A stretch of DNA of 64,000 nucleotides from Anaerococcus sp. AGMB09787. Its GTDB lineage: Bacteria > Bacillota > Clostridia > Tissierellales > Peptoniphilaceae. Below, piece after piece: positions 53,714-63,048 of this stretch. Position 1 is the first letter of the stretch. Every line of letters starts with the position of its first letter. The stretch covers positions 174,483-238,482 of the forward strand of contig NZ_JAKZEY010000001.1 in assembly GCF_022808955.1 (NCBI RefSeq). The letters are read 5' to 3'. The notes below the pieces were generated by a model. It worked only from the letters and a program-made list of their open reading frames with translations, did not search any database and was not told the origin of the DNA. A program made the position numbers and the translations under genes.

Positions 53714-54861
53714 GACCTATTTGACCTAACCTTGATATATTCATAAAAGACTACAAGGAATAAAAATAAGTATAGGGGACAGAAGGCCCAGAAGGCAAAG
53801 GTGAGGGAAGTAGTCTTCACCAGATTTCCGGCAAGAGCTAGGAAAAACGGTGATATAAAGCTTCCTATATTACAACCTATAAAGATTAGATTATTTACTA
53901 TCCTATTGGTCGTTCCCCTAGAAAATCTCGAAGCCTCTGCAAAAAGGTAAGGAAAGCATAGGGACTGACTAAAGGAAATTATTAGCATGGATAGGATAAA
54001 GATATACATCTTATCAGCTGATAGGGCAATAAAAATATTGGCCACTAGGTAGAGGATTAGACCTAGAAAGAGGGTCTTTTCCCTAAGGATATTATTGATA
54101 TAGCCGAACAAAAATCCAGATACCATACCAACTATAGGGAGGATTAGCATATAGGCATTTATATTGGCATCTAGCCCTAAGTTCATGGTTATTATGCTAG
54201 GAAGTCTAACCAAGATTGCGTTTATATTCATAATCATAATTCCAGCAAAGCATACATAAAAGAATATTTGCTTGTTCATACGAAATTTGCTTCTTTCTTT
54301 TTTGATACCAACGTCAGGTACATAATAGGTAAAAAAGAAAAAGACAATGATGGCTAGGCAATATGCCAGGTAGCCATAGACCCATTCAAACTTAATAAGA
54401 AATCCTGCCACAAGTAATAGGAGGATTTGACCGATAAATTCCATAGAATTTCTGATTCCCATTAGGCTAGAGAGCTTTTCACCCTCATACAAGGCACTTA
54501 TGTAGTTGGCAGAATGGCCATTAAAAAGTCCAAGCCCTGCACCTAAAATTATCCTAGATACAAAGATTGAAGAGTAGTTTGTAACTATGACTGGGATAAG
54601 ACCTGATATAAATACCATGATGAGTCCGATTTGAACTGATTTTTTCATGCCCAAGATACGGGTTACAGACTCGCTTAGTGCTATGGTAATGACAGCTGCT
54701 ATGGATGATAGGGTTATAAGAAATTCTGAAGTTTCCCTAGAGATGCCGAGGTCCCTTTGCATAAAGGGAAAGGTACCCGATATGGCAGAGTTAGTTGCTA
54801 GAAAAAGTGCTATAGAAAGGATAGCAAGTCCAGTTAATTTTTTATTTCTATAAGATTTCAT
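53710..54861 (-). CDS. MFS transporter
   Basis: The 383-residue protein has 12 hydrophobic segments and the MFS intra-loop pattern in SESVTRILGMKKSVQIG and RIILGAGLGLFNGHSANYIS. It resembles the multidrug/sugar efflux branch. Nothing around it hints at the substrate. The N-terminus MKSYRNKKLTGLAIL is short and basic. Confidence 0.85.
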   Translation of the reverse strand: MKSYRNKKLTGLAILSIALFLATNSAISGTFPFMQRDLGISRETSEFLITLSSIAAVITIALSESVTRILGMKKSVQIGLIMVFISGLIPVIVTNYSSIFVSRIILGAGLGLFNGHSANYISALYEGEKLSSLMGIRNSMEFIGQILLLLVAGFLIKFEWVYGYLAYCLAIIVFFFFTYYVPDVGIKKERSKFRMNKQIFFYVCFAGIMIMNINAILVRLPSIITMNLGLDANINAYMLILPIVGMVSGFLFGYINNILREKTLFLGLILYLVANIFIALSADKMYIFILSMLIISFSQSLCFPYLFAEASRFSRGTTNRIVNNLIFIGCNIGSFISPFFLALAGNLVKTTSLTFAFWAFCPLYLFLFLVVFYEYIKVRSNRS

Positions 54862-54962
54862 AAATCTTAACCTCCCAACATAATCATCATACTAGCAAAA
54901 CTATACCATTTTGTAAGAAAATGAGCTAATTATTAACTATTATTTACAAAACAAGGAAATAC

Positions 54963-54993
54963 TTGACTTTTTCCTAGTGCTAGCTCTTATAAT
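54963..54993 (+). promoter_or_regulatory. Promoter of the MATE gene
   Basis: TTGACT (54963-54968) and TATAAT (54988-54993) are separated by 19 bp, slightly long for sigma-A. Confidence 0.5.
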
Positions 54994-55010
54994 AATAGGA
55001 AGGAGAAAGA

Positions 55011-56377
55011 ATGAAAAAGACTTTAGTTAAAACTTATTTGAGATACTTATTACCTACAATTGCAACTATGATTTTATACTCAACCTATACCATGGTCGAT
55101 GGGATATTTGTCGGCCAAGGAGTAGGAGCGACGGGCATCACAGCTGTCAATATTTCTATGCCCTATGTAAATTTTATCTTTGCTATTTCTATTTTAATAT
55201 CCATAGGGTCGCTGAATTTAGTAACTTACCAGCTGGGTAAGGGGGATAAGAAAAAGGCAGACGAGATATTTTCGATAGCCTTTGCTATATCTCTAATAGC
55301 ATCCCTGGTTATAGCCATCCCTAGCCTTATTTTTATAGATAAGCTAGTAATTTTCCTTGGAGCAAGCCCAGAAGTTAAGACTCTGGTTATTGATTACCTA
55401 TCTGTAATCCTAATCTTGGCTCCCTTTTATGTAGTGGCATATTTATTTGAAATTATGGTCAAGGCTGATGGGAGGCCTTTCTTGGCTACAGGCTTTATGG
55501 CCCTATCGGCTCTGACCAATATAGTCCTAGACTATATCTTTATCTTTAAATTTAATATGGGGGTAAGGGGAGCAGCTATAGCTACAGGGATAGCCCAACT
55601 ACTTCCTGCCCTTGCCTACCTAGCCTACTTTGTATCTCCCCTTTCTAGACTTAAGTTTAGGATCTTTACCTTTAAGGCCTATATTGCAAAGGAGATAATT
55701 TCTTATGGCCTACCGGGAGCCTTAAATGAGCTATCTCCTGGCTTTATTACCCTATTATTTAATAATGTCATAGGTAGACTTTATGGGATAAGGGGCCTTG
55801 ATGCCTACACAATAATGTCCTATGTTATGGTCTTTGTTGTAAATATAATAATCGGAATAAACCAAGCCAGCCTCTAATTTCCTTTAATTTTGGTAGGGAA
55901 TCTTATAAAGATGTCCTAAGACTTAGAAAATATATGGTAAGAAGTGCCTTTATCCTATCAGCCCTTATGTTTGTGGTCATTTACCTAAGACCAAAGCTCT
56001 TCATAGATTTATTTATAGGGGACTACGATGGGGACTTTTTGGTCTTTACTAGTAAAAATTTAAGGACCTTTTCCATAGCTTTCTTGATAATGGCCTACAA
56101 TATTGTAAATGCGAGCTTCATGAGTGCTGTAAAAAATACGACCTACGACTTTTATATCACAATCCTAAGGGGCTACGTTATTATAGGCCTACTAATCTTT
56201 AGCCTGCCATGGATTTTCTCCAAGGAGATTGTCTGGCATATCCTTACAATTTCTGAGCTACTAACCCTCTTTGTAACAATATTTCTTGTTAGGAAGGAAG
56301 AAGGGGAGATAAAAAAATTTCTTGCGAGAGAGGAGAGGCTTAAAAAAAGACAAAAAAATAACCCCCTCGATTCTTAG
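55011..56377 (+). pseudogene. MATE-family efflux pump, frameshifted
   Basis: The first frame (55011-55877) covers about 280 residues of a MATE pump (YSTYTMVDGIFVGQGVGATG; LNELSPGFITLLFNN) and stops after IGINQASL. The -1 frame resumes with PLISFNFGRESYKDVLRLRK and runs to 56377. The expected junction is GINQ-G-x-QPLISFNFG, so one base has been lost near 55862-55872. The C-terminal third would not be made with the first part. A slippery sequence is not evident. Related pumps export drugs and dyes with sodium or proton. Confidence 0.85.
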
Positions 56378-56412
56378 AAGGTCTAAGAAAAGAGGGGAAG
56401 CCTTAGTAATAC

Positions 56413-56694
56413 TTATCTAGCATCTACATCCTTATATTCTTCTGATTCGTCAAATTTCTTAACAGCGTAGGAGCAAACAGGGAAGATCTTCTTTCCTTCT
56501 TCTCTTGCTTTTTCTACTACTGTGTCCACAAGCTTAGCAGCAAGGCCTTGGCCACCATATTCTCTAGCAACTACTGTGTGGGTTATAACGTAATCGCCAT
56601 CCCTATCTTCGTATTGGCAGAAGCCGATTTTCTTTTCTCCATCAAAGGCTTGTGCTTCATTTTCGTTTTCGTTTAATCTAATTTTTATATCCAT
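56413..56694 (-). CDS. Small GNAT-family N-acetyltransferase
   Basis: The 93-residue protein has the acetyl-CoA loop GGQGLAAKLVDTVVEKAREE and KIFPVCSYAVKKF, matching the short YjdJ/GNAT_acetyltr_2-like family. The target is unknown. The N-terminal half carries the beta strands of the fold (GFCQYEDRDGDYVITHTVV). Confidence 0.88.
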   Translation of the reverse strand: MDIKIRLNENENEAQAFDGEKKIGFCQYEDRDGDYVITHTVVAREYGGQGLAAKLVDTVVEKAREEGKKIFPVCSYAVKKFDESEEYKDVDAR

Positions 56695-56792
56695 TTTATC
56701 ACCTCACTAATCTTATACCCAAAAATATATATCCTAGTCTTTTTCGTTGTTAGATTGCCTGGAATATGTTATAATTATATAAGGAGGATTAT

Positions 56793-57557
56793 ATGAAAAG
56801 AGAGTACAAATTATCATCACTTATCCTAGTTATGATCTTGGCAAGTGTTTTGACAATGATAACAAGCTGGTTATTCTTTGCCATAGCAGGCAATAGTCTA
56901 ATAATGACCTTTGTCGGTCAAATTTTGTTAATGATCTTATCCCTTATCTTTCAATTTGCCCTTAGCAGCGGACTTTTGAGAAATAGGATGGGGAGCGTGG
57001 GAGAATATCTAAATCAAGTTAATTACATAAATGGTAAGATAATCTTGATAAATATTATTGTTCAAATAGTTATTACCTTTATAGTTACCCTAGTAACTAG
57101 CTTTGGTGGAGCCTTTTTATTTATTGCAATGGTTGAGGCTCAACCTACTACAGGCACCTTTGTTGCTATCTTAGTTGCCTTACTTATAGTTGCCTTTATT
57201 TTAATATACAACCTATTGATATCCTATTCTAACTTCTATATGGCAGACTTTTTAGTTGATTCTTATAGGAATATAGGTATCTTTGAGGCTATCAAGAATA
57301 TCTTTAGGATAGGTAAAGACCTTATGGGTAAGACCTTTATGGTTTACTTAAAGGCTGCTATAATTCCTATAGTTTTGTTAATTATTATGATATTATTAGG
57401 AAGGTCTAACTTCGGAATGGGAGCTGCCTTTCTCTTTACCTTGATTATAATTGCTATGCTAATTTATAGCCTAGTAATAGGGGGAATTGTCCTAGCTAGG
57501 ATGTCTGACTTATATATTGATTATATGGAAGTCAATAGGAGCAAATACCTCAAATAA
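56793..57557 (+). CDS. Polytopic membrane protein of unknown function
   Basis: The 254-residue protein has about six membrane helices and long hydrophobic Ile/Leu/Val stretches. A cytoplasmic stretch with FLVDSYRNIGIFEAIKNIFR lies between helices 4 and 5, a pattern seen in DUF975-like and glycerophosphodiesterase membrane domains. I do not recognise a specific function. GGAGG lies before the ATG; it stands alone. Confidence 0.7.
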   Translation: MKREYKLSSLILVMILASVLTMITSWLFFAIAGNSLIMTFVGQILLMILSLIFQFALSSGLLRNRMGSVGEYLNQVNYINGKIILINIIVQIVITFIVTLVTSFGGAFLFIAMVEAQPTTGTFVAILVALLIVAFILIYNLLISYSNFYMADFLVDSYRNIGIFEAIKNIFRIGKDLMGKTFMVYLKAAIIPIVLLIIMILLGRSNFGMGAAFLFTLIIIAMLIYSLVIGGIVLARMSDLYIDYMEVNRSKYLK

Positions 57558-57581
57558 TATGGGTTATATTCCTTATAGGAT

Positions 57582-57610
57582 TTGACAATACCTAATATTT
57601 GTGGTATTAT
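57582..57610 (+). promoter_or_regulatory. Promoter of rplM-rpsI
   Basis: TTGACA (57582-57587), 17 bp and TATTAT (57605-57610). Transcription should begin near 57617. Confidence 0.88.
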
Positions 57611-57616
57611 AAACAA

Positions 57617-57750
57617 GTCGATTTAAAGTTTCTTTTATGAAGCTTTCGATTAGGTCGCTAATCCCGGGAGCGATCATTACAAGTGCCGGGACGAGTACAG
57701 CCGCCACCTACTAAGAGCGGTTTCCAAATATAGTAGGCGAAATATTTATA
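57617..57750 (+). promoter_or_regulatory. Ribosomal protein L13 leader (autoregulatory candidate)
   Basis: A leader of about 135 nt precedes rplM. It has a CCCGGG-centred paired region (about 57663-57690) and a hairpin with arms CCTACTA (57707-57713) and TAGTAGG (57731-57737). The hairpin loop contains the 16-nt segment found also in the rpsJ leader. Structured rplM leaders (Rfam class L13_leader) are known in Firmicutes; membership here is likely but not checked. Confidence 0.65.
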
Positions 57751-57761
57751 GGAGGAATTTT

Positions 57762-58202
57762 ATGAAACATCAAAAAACTTACACTGCAACTCCTGATTCA
57801 TTCGAGAGAAAATGGTATGTAGTTGATGCCGAAGGAATGGTATTAGGTAGACTAGCAAGCCAAGTTGCAGCAGTACTTAGAGGAAAGAACAAACCTACAT
57901 TTACTCCACACATTGATACTGGAGACTATGTAATAGTAATTAATGCTGAAAAAGTCATCCTTACAGGTAACAAAGAAGACCAAAAAGAATATCAAAGATA
58001 TTCAGGCTATGCCGGTGGTCAAAAGATTACAAAGTATAAGGATATGAAGGAAAAACATCCTGAAAGAATCATAACTCACGCAGTAGAAGGTATGCTTCCA
58101 AAGAACAAATTAGGAAGAGCTATGGCTAAGAAGCTTAGAGTTTATGTTGGATCTGATCATAAACATGAAGCACAAATGCCAGAAGTACTAGAGTTAAATT
58201 AA
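57762..58202 (+). CDS. rplM: 50S ribosomal protein L13
   Basis: The 146-residue protein has [36 protein letters not shown] and [19 protein letters not shown], all typical of L13. It is preceded by a structured leader and followed after 10 nt by rpsI, the usual pair. Confidence 0.98.
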   Translation: MKHQKTYTATPDSFERKWYVVDAEGMVLGRLASQVAAVLRGKNKPTFTPHIDTGDYVIVINAEKVILTGNKEDQKEYQRYSGYAGGQKITKYKDMKEKHPERIITHAVEGMLPKNKLGRAMAKKLRVYVGSDHKHEAQMPEVLELN

Positions 58203-58212
58203 GGAGGACTAA

Positions 58213-58602
58213 ATGGCAGATATAATTCAAGCAACAGGTAGAAGAAAGACTTCTGTAGCTCGTGCTACAATGGTATCAGGCAGTGGAAATATCCTAGTAA
58301 ATGGTAAGAACCTAGAAGATTACTTTAGTTTTGACAACCTAGTAGTAATTGCGAAATCACCACTAGCTTTAACAGAAAACCTAAACAACTACGATATAAA
58401 AATTAACGTACAAGGTGGCGGCTATACAGGACAAGCTGGAGCTATAAGACACGCTATAGCAAGAGCCCTCCTAATCGCAAACCCTGACTATAGACAAGCT
58501 CTAAAGAGAGCGGGATTCCTAACAAGAGATTCTCGTAAGAAAGAAAGGAAGAAGGCAGGTCTTAAAAAGGCTAGAAAATCTTCACAATTCTCAAAGAGAT
58601 AA
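58213..58602 (+). CDS. rpsI: 30S ribosomal protein S9
   Basis: The 129-residue protein contains [36 protein letters not shown] and the basic tail [11 protein letters not shown] that reaches the P-site tRNA. Normal. Confidence 0.98.
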   Translation: MADIIQATGRRKTSVARATMVSGSGNILVNGKNLEDYFSFDNLVVIAKSPLALTENLNNYDIKINVQGGGYTGQAGAIRHAIARALLIANPDYRQALKRAGFLTRDSRKKERKKAGLKKARKSSQFSKR

Positions 58603-58613
58603 TCTTATGGATA

Positions 58614-58639
58614 CAAAACACATTCCTTTCGGGGTTTGT
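58614..58639 (+). terminator. Terminator after rpsI
   Basis: AACACA-TTCC pairs with GGGG-TTTGTGTT (with minor bulges), followed by seven T residues. It lies about 20 nt before queH. Confidence 0.65.
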
Positions 58640-58661
58640 GTTTTTTTATTTTGGAGAAAGT

Positions 58662-59297
58662 ATGAACAAAATTAATTACAACCTAAAAATGGAAGAGATA
58701 ATAAAAGAAAATAGAAAAAAGGGACTAAGGCCGACCCTCCTCCTCCAAGTCTGCTGTGCCCCATGCTCTACTGCAGTTCTTGATAGGATAAAGGATGACT
58801 TTGAGATTGATATGTTTTACTACAATCCAAACATCTACCCCTATGAGGAATTAAACAAGAGATGTGAGACCCTAAGAGACCTAAAGGAAGAAATGGGTCT
58901 TGGTGGAGAGATTATTTTTCCAGAAAACAAGAAGGAAGACTTTGCTGATGTTGCAAGACTTAGGTCCAAAGACAAAGAGGGGGGCAGGGCCTGCTATGAG
59001 TGCTATAAGCTTAGACTTGAGGAGACAGCAGCCTATGCCAAGGATAAGGGCTATGATTACTTTACAACCACCCTTTCTATATCTCCCTATAAGAATAGCA
59101 CTTGGATTAATGAGATAGGGGAAGACCTTGAGGAAAAATACGGGGTCAACTACCTCTATGCTGACTTTAAGAAAAAGAATGGCTACAAAAAATCCATCGA
59201 TCTTTCAAAAGAATACGGCCTATATAGGCAAGACTATTGTGGGTGTATCTTTTCCTACAGGGAGATGGAAGAGAAAAAGAGCCAAGAAAAAAATTAA
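58662..59297 (+). CDS. queH: Epoxyqueuosine reductase QueH
   Basis: The start at 58662 follows GGAGAAAGT; an upstream in-frame ATG overlaps the terminator. The 211-residue protein has the QueH cysteine pattern: QVCCAPCST, ACYECYKLRLEETA and DYCGCIFS. QueH reduces epoxyqueuosine to queuosine in tRNA, replacing QueG in many anaerobes. No other queuosine gene is nearby. Confidence 0.93.
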   Translation: MNKINYNLKMEEIIKENRKKGLRPTLLLQVCCAPCSTAVLDRIKDDFEIDMFYYNPNIYPYEELNKRCETLRDLKEEMGLGGEIIFPENKKEDFADVARLRSKDKEGGRACYECYKLRLEETAAYAKDKGYDYFTTTLSISPYKNSTWINEIGEDLEEKYGVNYLYADFKKKNGYKKSIDLSKEYGLYRQDYCGCIFSYREMEEKKSQEKN

Positions 59298-59343
59298 GTT
59301 ATAAATTTAAATATTTGGGTAATATCTATTATAGGAGATGGAT

Positions 59344-59628
59344 ATGAAAGATTTACTTTTTATTAGAAAAATAGAAGCCGATAAGGGTATCGATGAAGTC
59401 TATCCAATAACATTTGAACTTGGTGGAACTTTTGAGAAAGATGCGGCAATTAAAATTTTTAATAAGCTAGAGGATATGAAGGTAATTGAATCCAATAGGT
59501 TTACTATAAGGGGTAATTCTTTGACGATTTATATCCAGGCCCAAAATATTAACAAAGTTGTTGAACTATTAATAAAGGAGGGAATCAATATATATGGCAT
59601 CTATGTCGTATATGGAGATTCATTTTAA
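59344..59628 (+). CDS. Conserved small protein of unknown function (94 aa)
   Basis: AGGAG at 59333-59337 abuts an ATG at 59338 and is well placed for the ATG at 59344. The 94-residue product is MKDLLFIRKIEADKGIDEVY with an alpha/beta composition, GTFEKDAAIKIFNKLEDMK and a late NKVVELLIKEGINIYGIYVV, suggesting a ferredoxin-like or ACT-like fold. I do not recognise it. It lies 12 nt before the ferritin gene. Confidence 0.7.
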   Translation: MKDLLFIRKIEADKGIDEVYPITFELGGTFEKDAAIKIFNKLEDMKVIESNRFTIRGNSLTIYIQAQNINKVVELLIKEGINIYGIYVVYGDSF

Positions 59629-59640
59629 AAGGAGAGAAAA

Positions 59641-60147
59641 ATGGACAATAGAATTTTAGACTTAATCAATGAACAAATGAACTTTGAATACGAATCAGCT
59701 TACATCTACAAGGCTATGGCAGCTTATACAGATGACCTAGACCTTGATGGATTCACAAATTGGCTAGATAACCAATCAATCGAAGAAATCTACCATGGTG
59801 AAGGAATGAAAGACTTCTTACAATCAGTAGGTTACAAACCAGTTTATACAACAATGGAAGCTCCAAAGGCTGAATACGAAAACGTACTTGACCTAGTTAA
59901 AACTGCCTTTGCCCATGAGCAAGAAGTTACTAGAAGAATCCACAACATAGCTAAAGAAGCTAATGGTGTTGATGAGAGAATTAGATCATTTATCCAATGG
60001 TATATAGATGAACAAGTTGAAGAAGAAGAAAACTTCTCAAAACTTATCACAAGACTTGAAAGAATCGGGGACAACTGGGGTGCTATGTATGTACTAGACC
60101 ATGAACTAGGACTTAGACCAGCTCCACAAAAACCAGTTATAGGCTAG
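59641..60147 (+). CDS. Ferritin (non-heme, bacterial type)
   Basis: The 168-residue four-helix protein has the ferroxidase ligands Glu16 (NFEYES), Glu49 and His52 (IEEIYHGEGM), and AFAHEQEVTRRIHNIAK in helix C and DEQVEEEENFSKLI in helix D. It oxidises and stores iron and protects anaerobes from oxidative damage. Confidence 0.95.
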   Translation: MDNRILDLINEQMNFEYESAYIYKAMAAYTDDLDLDGFTNWLDNQSIEEIYHGEGMKDFLQSVGYKPVYTTMEAPKAEYENVLDLVKTAFAHEQEVTRRIHNIAKEANGVDERIRSFIQWYIDEQVEEEENFSKLITRLERIGDNWGAMYVLDHELGLRPAPQKPVIG

Positions 60148-60151
60148 TAAA

Positions 60152-60859
60152 ATGAAAACAATAGCAGGTAATAATCTCAGAGCAGTAATTAACGAAGAGG
60201 GAGCTTATCTAGAAAAATTAACTTTTGGAGATAAACAAGTCTTCTTTGATAAAACTGACATCACAAGAGAAGATAAAACTAAAGTTAGGGGAGGTATGCA
60301 CACTTGTGCACCTAACTTCTCAGATGATAAGACCTTGAATGAACTTCCTACCCATGGCTTTGCCAGGGATTTGACCTGGGAAGTTTTGGAAGAAGGGGAA
60401 GATAAGCTATCACTAGGACTTAAGGGCGTAGGCTCTTATGAAAATGTATCCTTTAGGATAGACTACAAGATCGAAGATGATAGACTAAATACCAAACTTG
60501 CTATAAAAAATGAAGGAGGCGAAGAAAAAATAATAGCACCTGCCTTCCACCCATACTTTAATACCAATTATGATGAGCTAAGTGTAGAAGGTTATGAGAT
60601 CGATAAGGAAGAACTCCCTAATTCTATCTTTATAGAAACTGCTGATTTGAGCTTTAAGACAAGTGATTTTGCTATAGATATAGTAGGAAAAGAAAATGTA
60701 GGGATCTATACAATTTGGACAGATTTTTGGGATAATTACCTATGCCTTGAGCCTACCTACAATGCAAGAGCCTTTGCTGATGAGAGCCTGGAAGCATATA
60801 AGCTTAAAGCTAATGAAAGCTTTGTTCAAGATTTTGATATTATAATAAAAGAACTTTAA
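60152..60859 (+). CDS. Aldose 1-epimerase-family (galactose mutarotase-like) protein
   Basis: The 235-residue protein shows ELPTHGFARDLTWEV (His), APAFHPYFNTNY (His) and CLEPTYNARAF (Glu), the active-site set of the family. It catalyses anomer exchange of a sugar or sugar phosphate. It is 4 nt after the ferritin gene. Confidence 0.9.
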   Translation: MKTIAGNNLRAVINEEGAYLEKLTFGDKQVFFDKTDITREDKTKVRGGMHTCAPNFSDDKTLNELPTHGFARDLTWEVLEEGEDKLSLGLKGVGSYENVSFRIDYKIEDDRLNTKLAIKNEGGEEKIIAPAFHPYFNTNYDELSVEGYEIDKEELPNSIFIETADLSFKTSDFAIDIVGKENVGIYTIWTDFWDNYLCLEPTYNARAFADESLEAYKLKANESFVQDFDIIIKEL

Positions 60860-60896
60860 AATATTGAAATCAGATTTGAAGATATGAAAAATATAT

Positions 60897-60924
60897 TTGC
60901 AAATACTTAAGATACATGTATAAT
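60897..60924 (+). promoter_or_regulatory. Promoter of the small membrane protein gene
   Basis: TTGCAA (60897-60902), 16 bp and TATAAT (60919-60924) lie 25 nt before the ATG at 60950. Confidence 0.6.
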
Positions 60925-60949
60925 AGTATTAAGAAAGAGAGGCTGTATT

Positions 60950-61267
60950 ATGTTATTCGGAGCTATGATCTTAATATTAACTTTTGTATTTGGATTTAGT
61001 ATTTTTAAATTTGTAGGAAAAGTAGGATTTAGTATCGGAAAGTTGCTTTTATTTTTAATATTCCTACCAGTAGTTTTACTAGTAGGTACTATAATCTTTG
61101 GCTTTGCAGCTATTCCTTTTGGATTAATATTAGGAATAGGAGGCCTAATTATAGGGCTAATATGGGGGCTAATTAAACTCGCCTTTGGTCTAATACCTAT
61201 ACTTTTAGTAGGTGGAGGAATATATTTTTTGGTAAAGCACTTTAAATCAGATTATGAAATTTGGTAA
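60950..61267 (+). CDS. Small glycine-rich membrane protein
   Basis: The 105-residue protein is almost wholly hydrophobic, with three or four membrane helices and many Gly-Leu-Ile runs (GIGGLIIGLIWGLIKLAFGL). The charged end KHFKSDYEIW is cytoplasmic or external. The family is unknown, perhaps a stress-related membrane protein like the phage shock type. A promoter and a terminator frame it as a single gene. Confidence 0.7.
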   Translation: MLFGAMILILTFVFGFSIFKFVGKVGFSIGKLLLFLIFLPVVLLVGTIIFGFAAIPFGLILGIGGLIIGLIWGLIKLAFGLIPILLVGGGIYFLVKHFKSDYEIW

Positions 61268-61274
61268 AAAAATA

Positions 61275-61303
61275 AGGGTCTAGTATGAACTAGACTCTTT
61301 TTA
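61275..61303. terminator. Bidirectional terminator
   Basis: A 10-bp stem (AGGGTCTAGT with ACTAGACTCT, one G-U pair) and a 4-nt loop are followed by TTTTTA on the plus strand and preceded by A-rich sequence. It separates convergent genes. Confidence 0.85.
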
Positions 61304-61314
61304 TGTGCCTCTAT

Positions 61315-62115
61315 TTAATTTAGTACATATTTTTCTATCGCTTCTCCCACAGCTCCCTCTTCATTGGTAGCTTCTGCCACATGAGTCGCTGATTCTTTTA
61401 CTTGGAGGTGGGCGTTGGCTACTGCTACAGATGTGCCTGCTGTCTCTAGCATGGCTACGTCATTGTAGTTATCTCCAATAGCCAAGGTATCTTCTATGTC
61501 TATATCATAGATCTTACAAACTTTCTTTAGGGCCTCACCTTTATTTACTCCCTTGGCATTGATTTCCATAAACATATCTGATGAATAAGATATTTCTAGG
61601 TCGTAGTTAGTGAGGTAGGCTATATCTATTTCTAGACCTTGGAGGAAGTTCATATCTCTGCTTTTGATTATTACCTTGAGGATTATATCATCTTTGAGAA
61701 ATTCAATATTAGTATCCTTAAGGGGAGTGATTTGATTTTCTGCGAAACTATCCCTATCAAGGTTTATAGCGTATTTGTTGTCAATAGTATAAATATAACA
61801 GGTCAAATTATTAAAGGCTGCGAAGTCTAGGATTGTCTTGGCATAGTCATATTTTAGGCCAAGGGCCTCCACTATTTCCTTGGTTTGAAGGTTCATAATA
61901 ACAGCCCCATTACAGCAAATAGCGTAGCGGTTCTCAAACTGAAGGCCAGCCTTTTCTGGTATATCAAAAAGCTCGTAGGTACCTCTTCCAGTGGCGAGGA
62001 TAACTATAATTCCAAGGTCTTGGGCCTTTTTAATAGCGGCTACGTTACGACTAGGGACATTTTTCTGGCTATCTACTAGGGTTTCATCAACATCTGATGC
62101 TATTAACTTAATCAT
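61315..62115 (-). CDS. Cof-type HAD-superfamily phosphatase
   Basis: The start at 62115 (MIKLIASDVDETLVDSQKN) is preferred: an ATG 6 nt earlier touches the AAAGGA site. The 266-residue protein has motif I DVDETL, VILATGRGTYEL (motif II) and IAIGDNYNDVAMLETAG (motif IV). It is the third such gene in the window. The DVDETL reading instead of DGTL is a common variant. Confidence 0.9.
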   Translation of the reverse strand: MIKLIASDVDETLVDSQKNVPSRNVAAIKKAQDLGIIVILATGRGTYELFDIPEKAGLQFENRYAICCNGAVIMNLQTKEIVEALGLKYDYAKTILDFAAFNNLTCYIYTIDNKYAINLDRDSFAENQITPLKDTNIEFLKDDIILKVIIKSRDMNFLQGLEIDIAYLTNYDLEISYSSDMFMEINAKGVNKGEALKKVCKIYDIDIEDTLAIGDNYNDVAMLETAGTSVAVANAHLQVKESATHVAEATNEEGAVGEAIEKYVLN

Positions 62116-62271
62116 TTCCATTCCTTTTATTAACTAAATCTGGGACAAAATAATCATCTTTAATTAGAGATAAATTTTATATTTTACTTTTAAAATTTTT
62201 CTATTAGGGTATATTATACTAATAAGAGTTAAATTTTTAAAGCATGATAAAGTTTACATGAAGGAGGCTTT

Positions 62272-63048
62272 ATGAAAGGTAAAGTTATATCTGTAATAAG
62301 ATTCTTCTTAGTTATAGTTATTGTTGTCTGCCTTGCAATTTTAGGTAAGAGAGGCTATGACTATTGGACAAATATACAAAATAACAAGCACATACAAGGA
62401 CTCATAGAGGAGAGTCAAAACGAACCTCCAACAGTAGCCAAGGCTGAAGAGGAGGGAGATAGCAAATTTGAGAAGCTTGAGAAGCAAAACCTCTATCTTC
62501 TAGAGAAGTTTAAGGAAGAGAACTCTGATGTAGTGGGTATTATTGAGATACCTGGCACCAAGATCAAATATCCTATTCTTCATGCCGTAGATAATGATTT
62601 TTATCTAAGAAGGGGACTAAATAAGGAATATGACCTTGCTGGATCTATATTTATGGATACCAACAACGAGATGGATTTTTCTGATGATAACACAGTAATA
62701 TATGGCCACCACTTGGAGCTTGATACAATGTTTACATCTCTGGAAAATTATAGAGACCAGGAATATGCAGAAAATCATAGGACAATATATATAACAACAG
62801 ATGAAGGACTAATGGAATATGAGGTCTTCTCAGCTTACGGTATTCCTTCAGACTATGACTATAGGAGTCTAGATTTTGCCTACGATTCTGACAAGATTGA
62901 TTATTTTAATACCCTAAAGTCAAATAGCGAAGTTTCCTTGCATATGTCTAAGGAATTTAGTGCCGATGATAAGATTATAACCTTATCAACATGCGAATAT
63001 GATTATTGGGATCAAAGACTTGCCATTCAAGCGGTGAGGGTTAATTAG
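62272..63048 (+). CDS. srtB: Class B sortase
   Basis: The 258-residue protein has an N-terminal membrane anchor (about residues 7-25) and a catalytic domain. His146 is in YGHHLEL, Cys241 in ITLSTCEY and Arg249 in QRLAIQAV, the sortase triad. The spacing fits class B. It attaches surface proteins to the wall. No sorted protein is adjacent. It overlaps the glycosylase start by one base. Confidence 0.93.
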   Translation: MKGKVISVIRFFLVIVIVVCLAILGKRGYDYWTNIQNNKHIQGLIEESQNEPPTVAKAEEEGDSKFEKLEKQNLYLLEKFKEENSDVVGIIEIPGTKIKYPILHAVDNDFYLRRGLNKEYDLAGSIFMDTNNEMDFSDDNTVIYGHHLELDTMFTSLENYRDQEYAENHRTIYITTDEGLMEYEVFSAYGIPSDYDYRSLDFAYDSDKIDYFNTLKSNSEVSLHMSKEFSADDKIITLSTCEYDYWDQRLAIQAVRVN

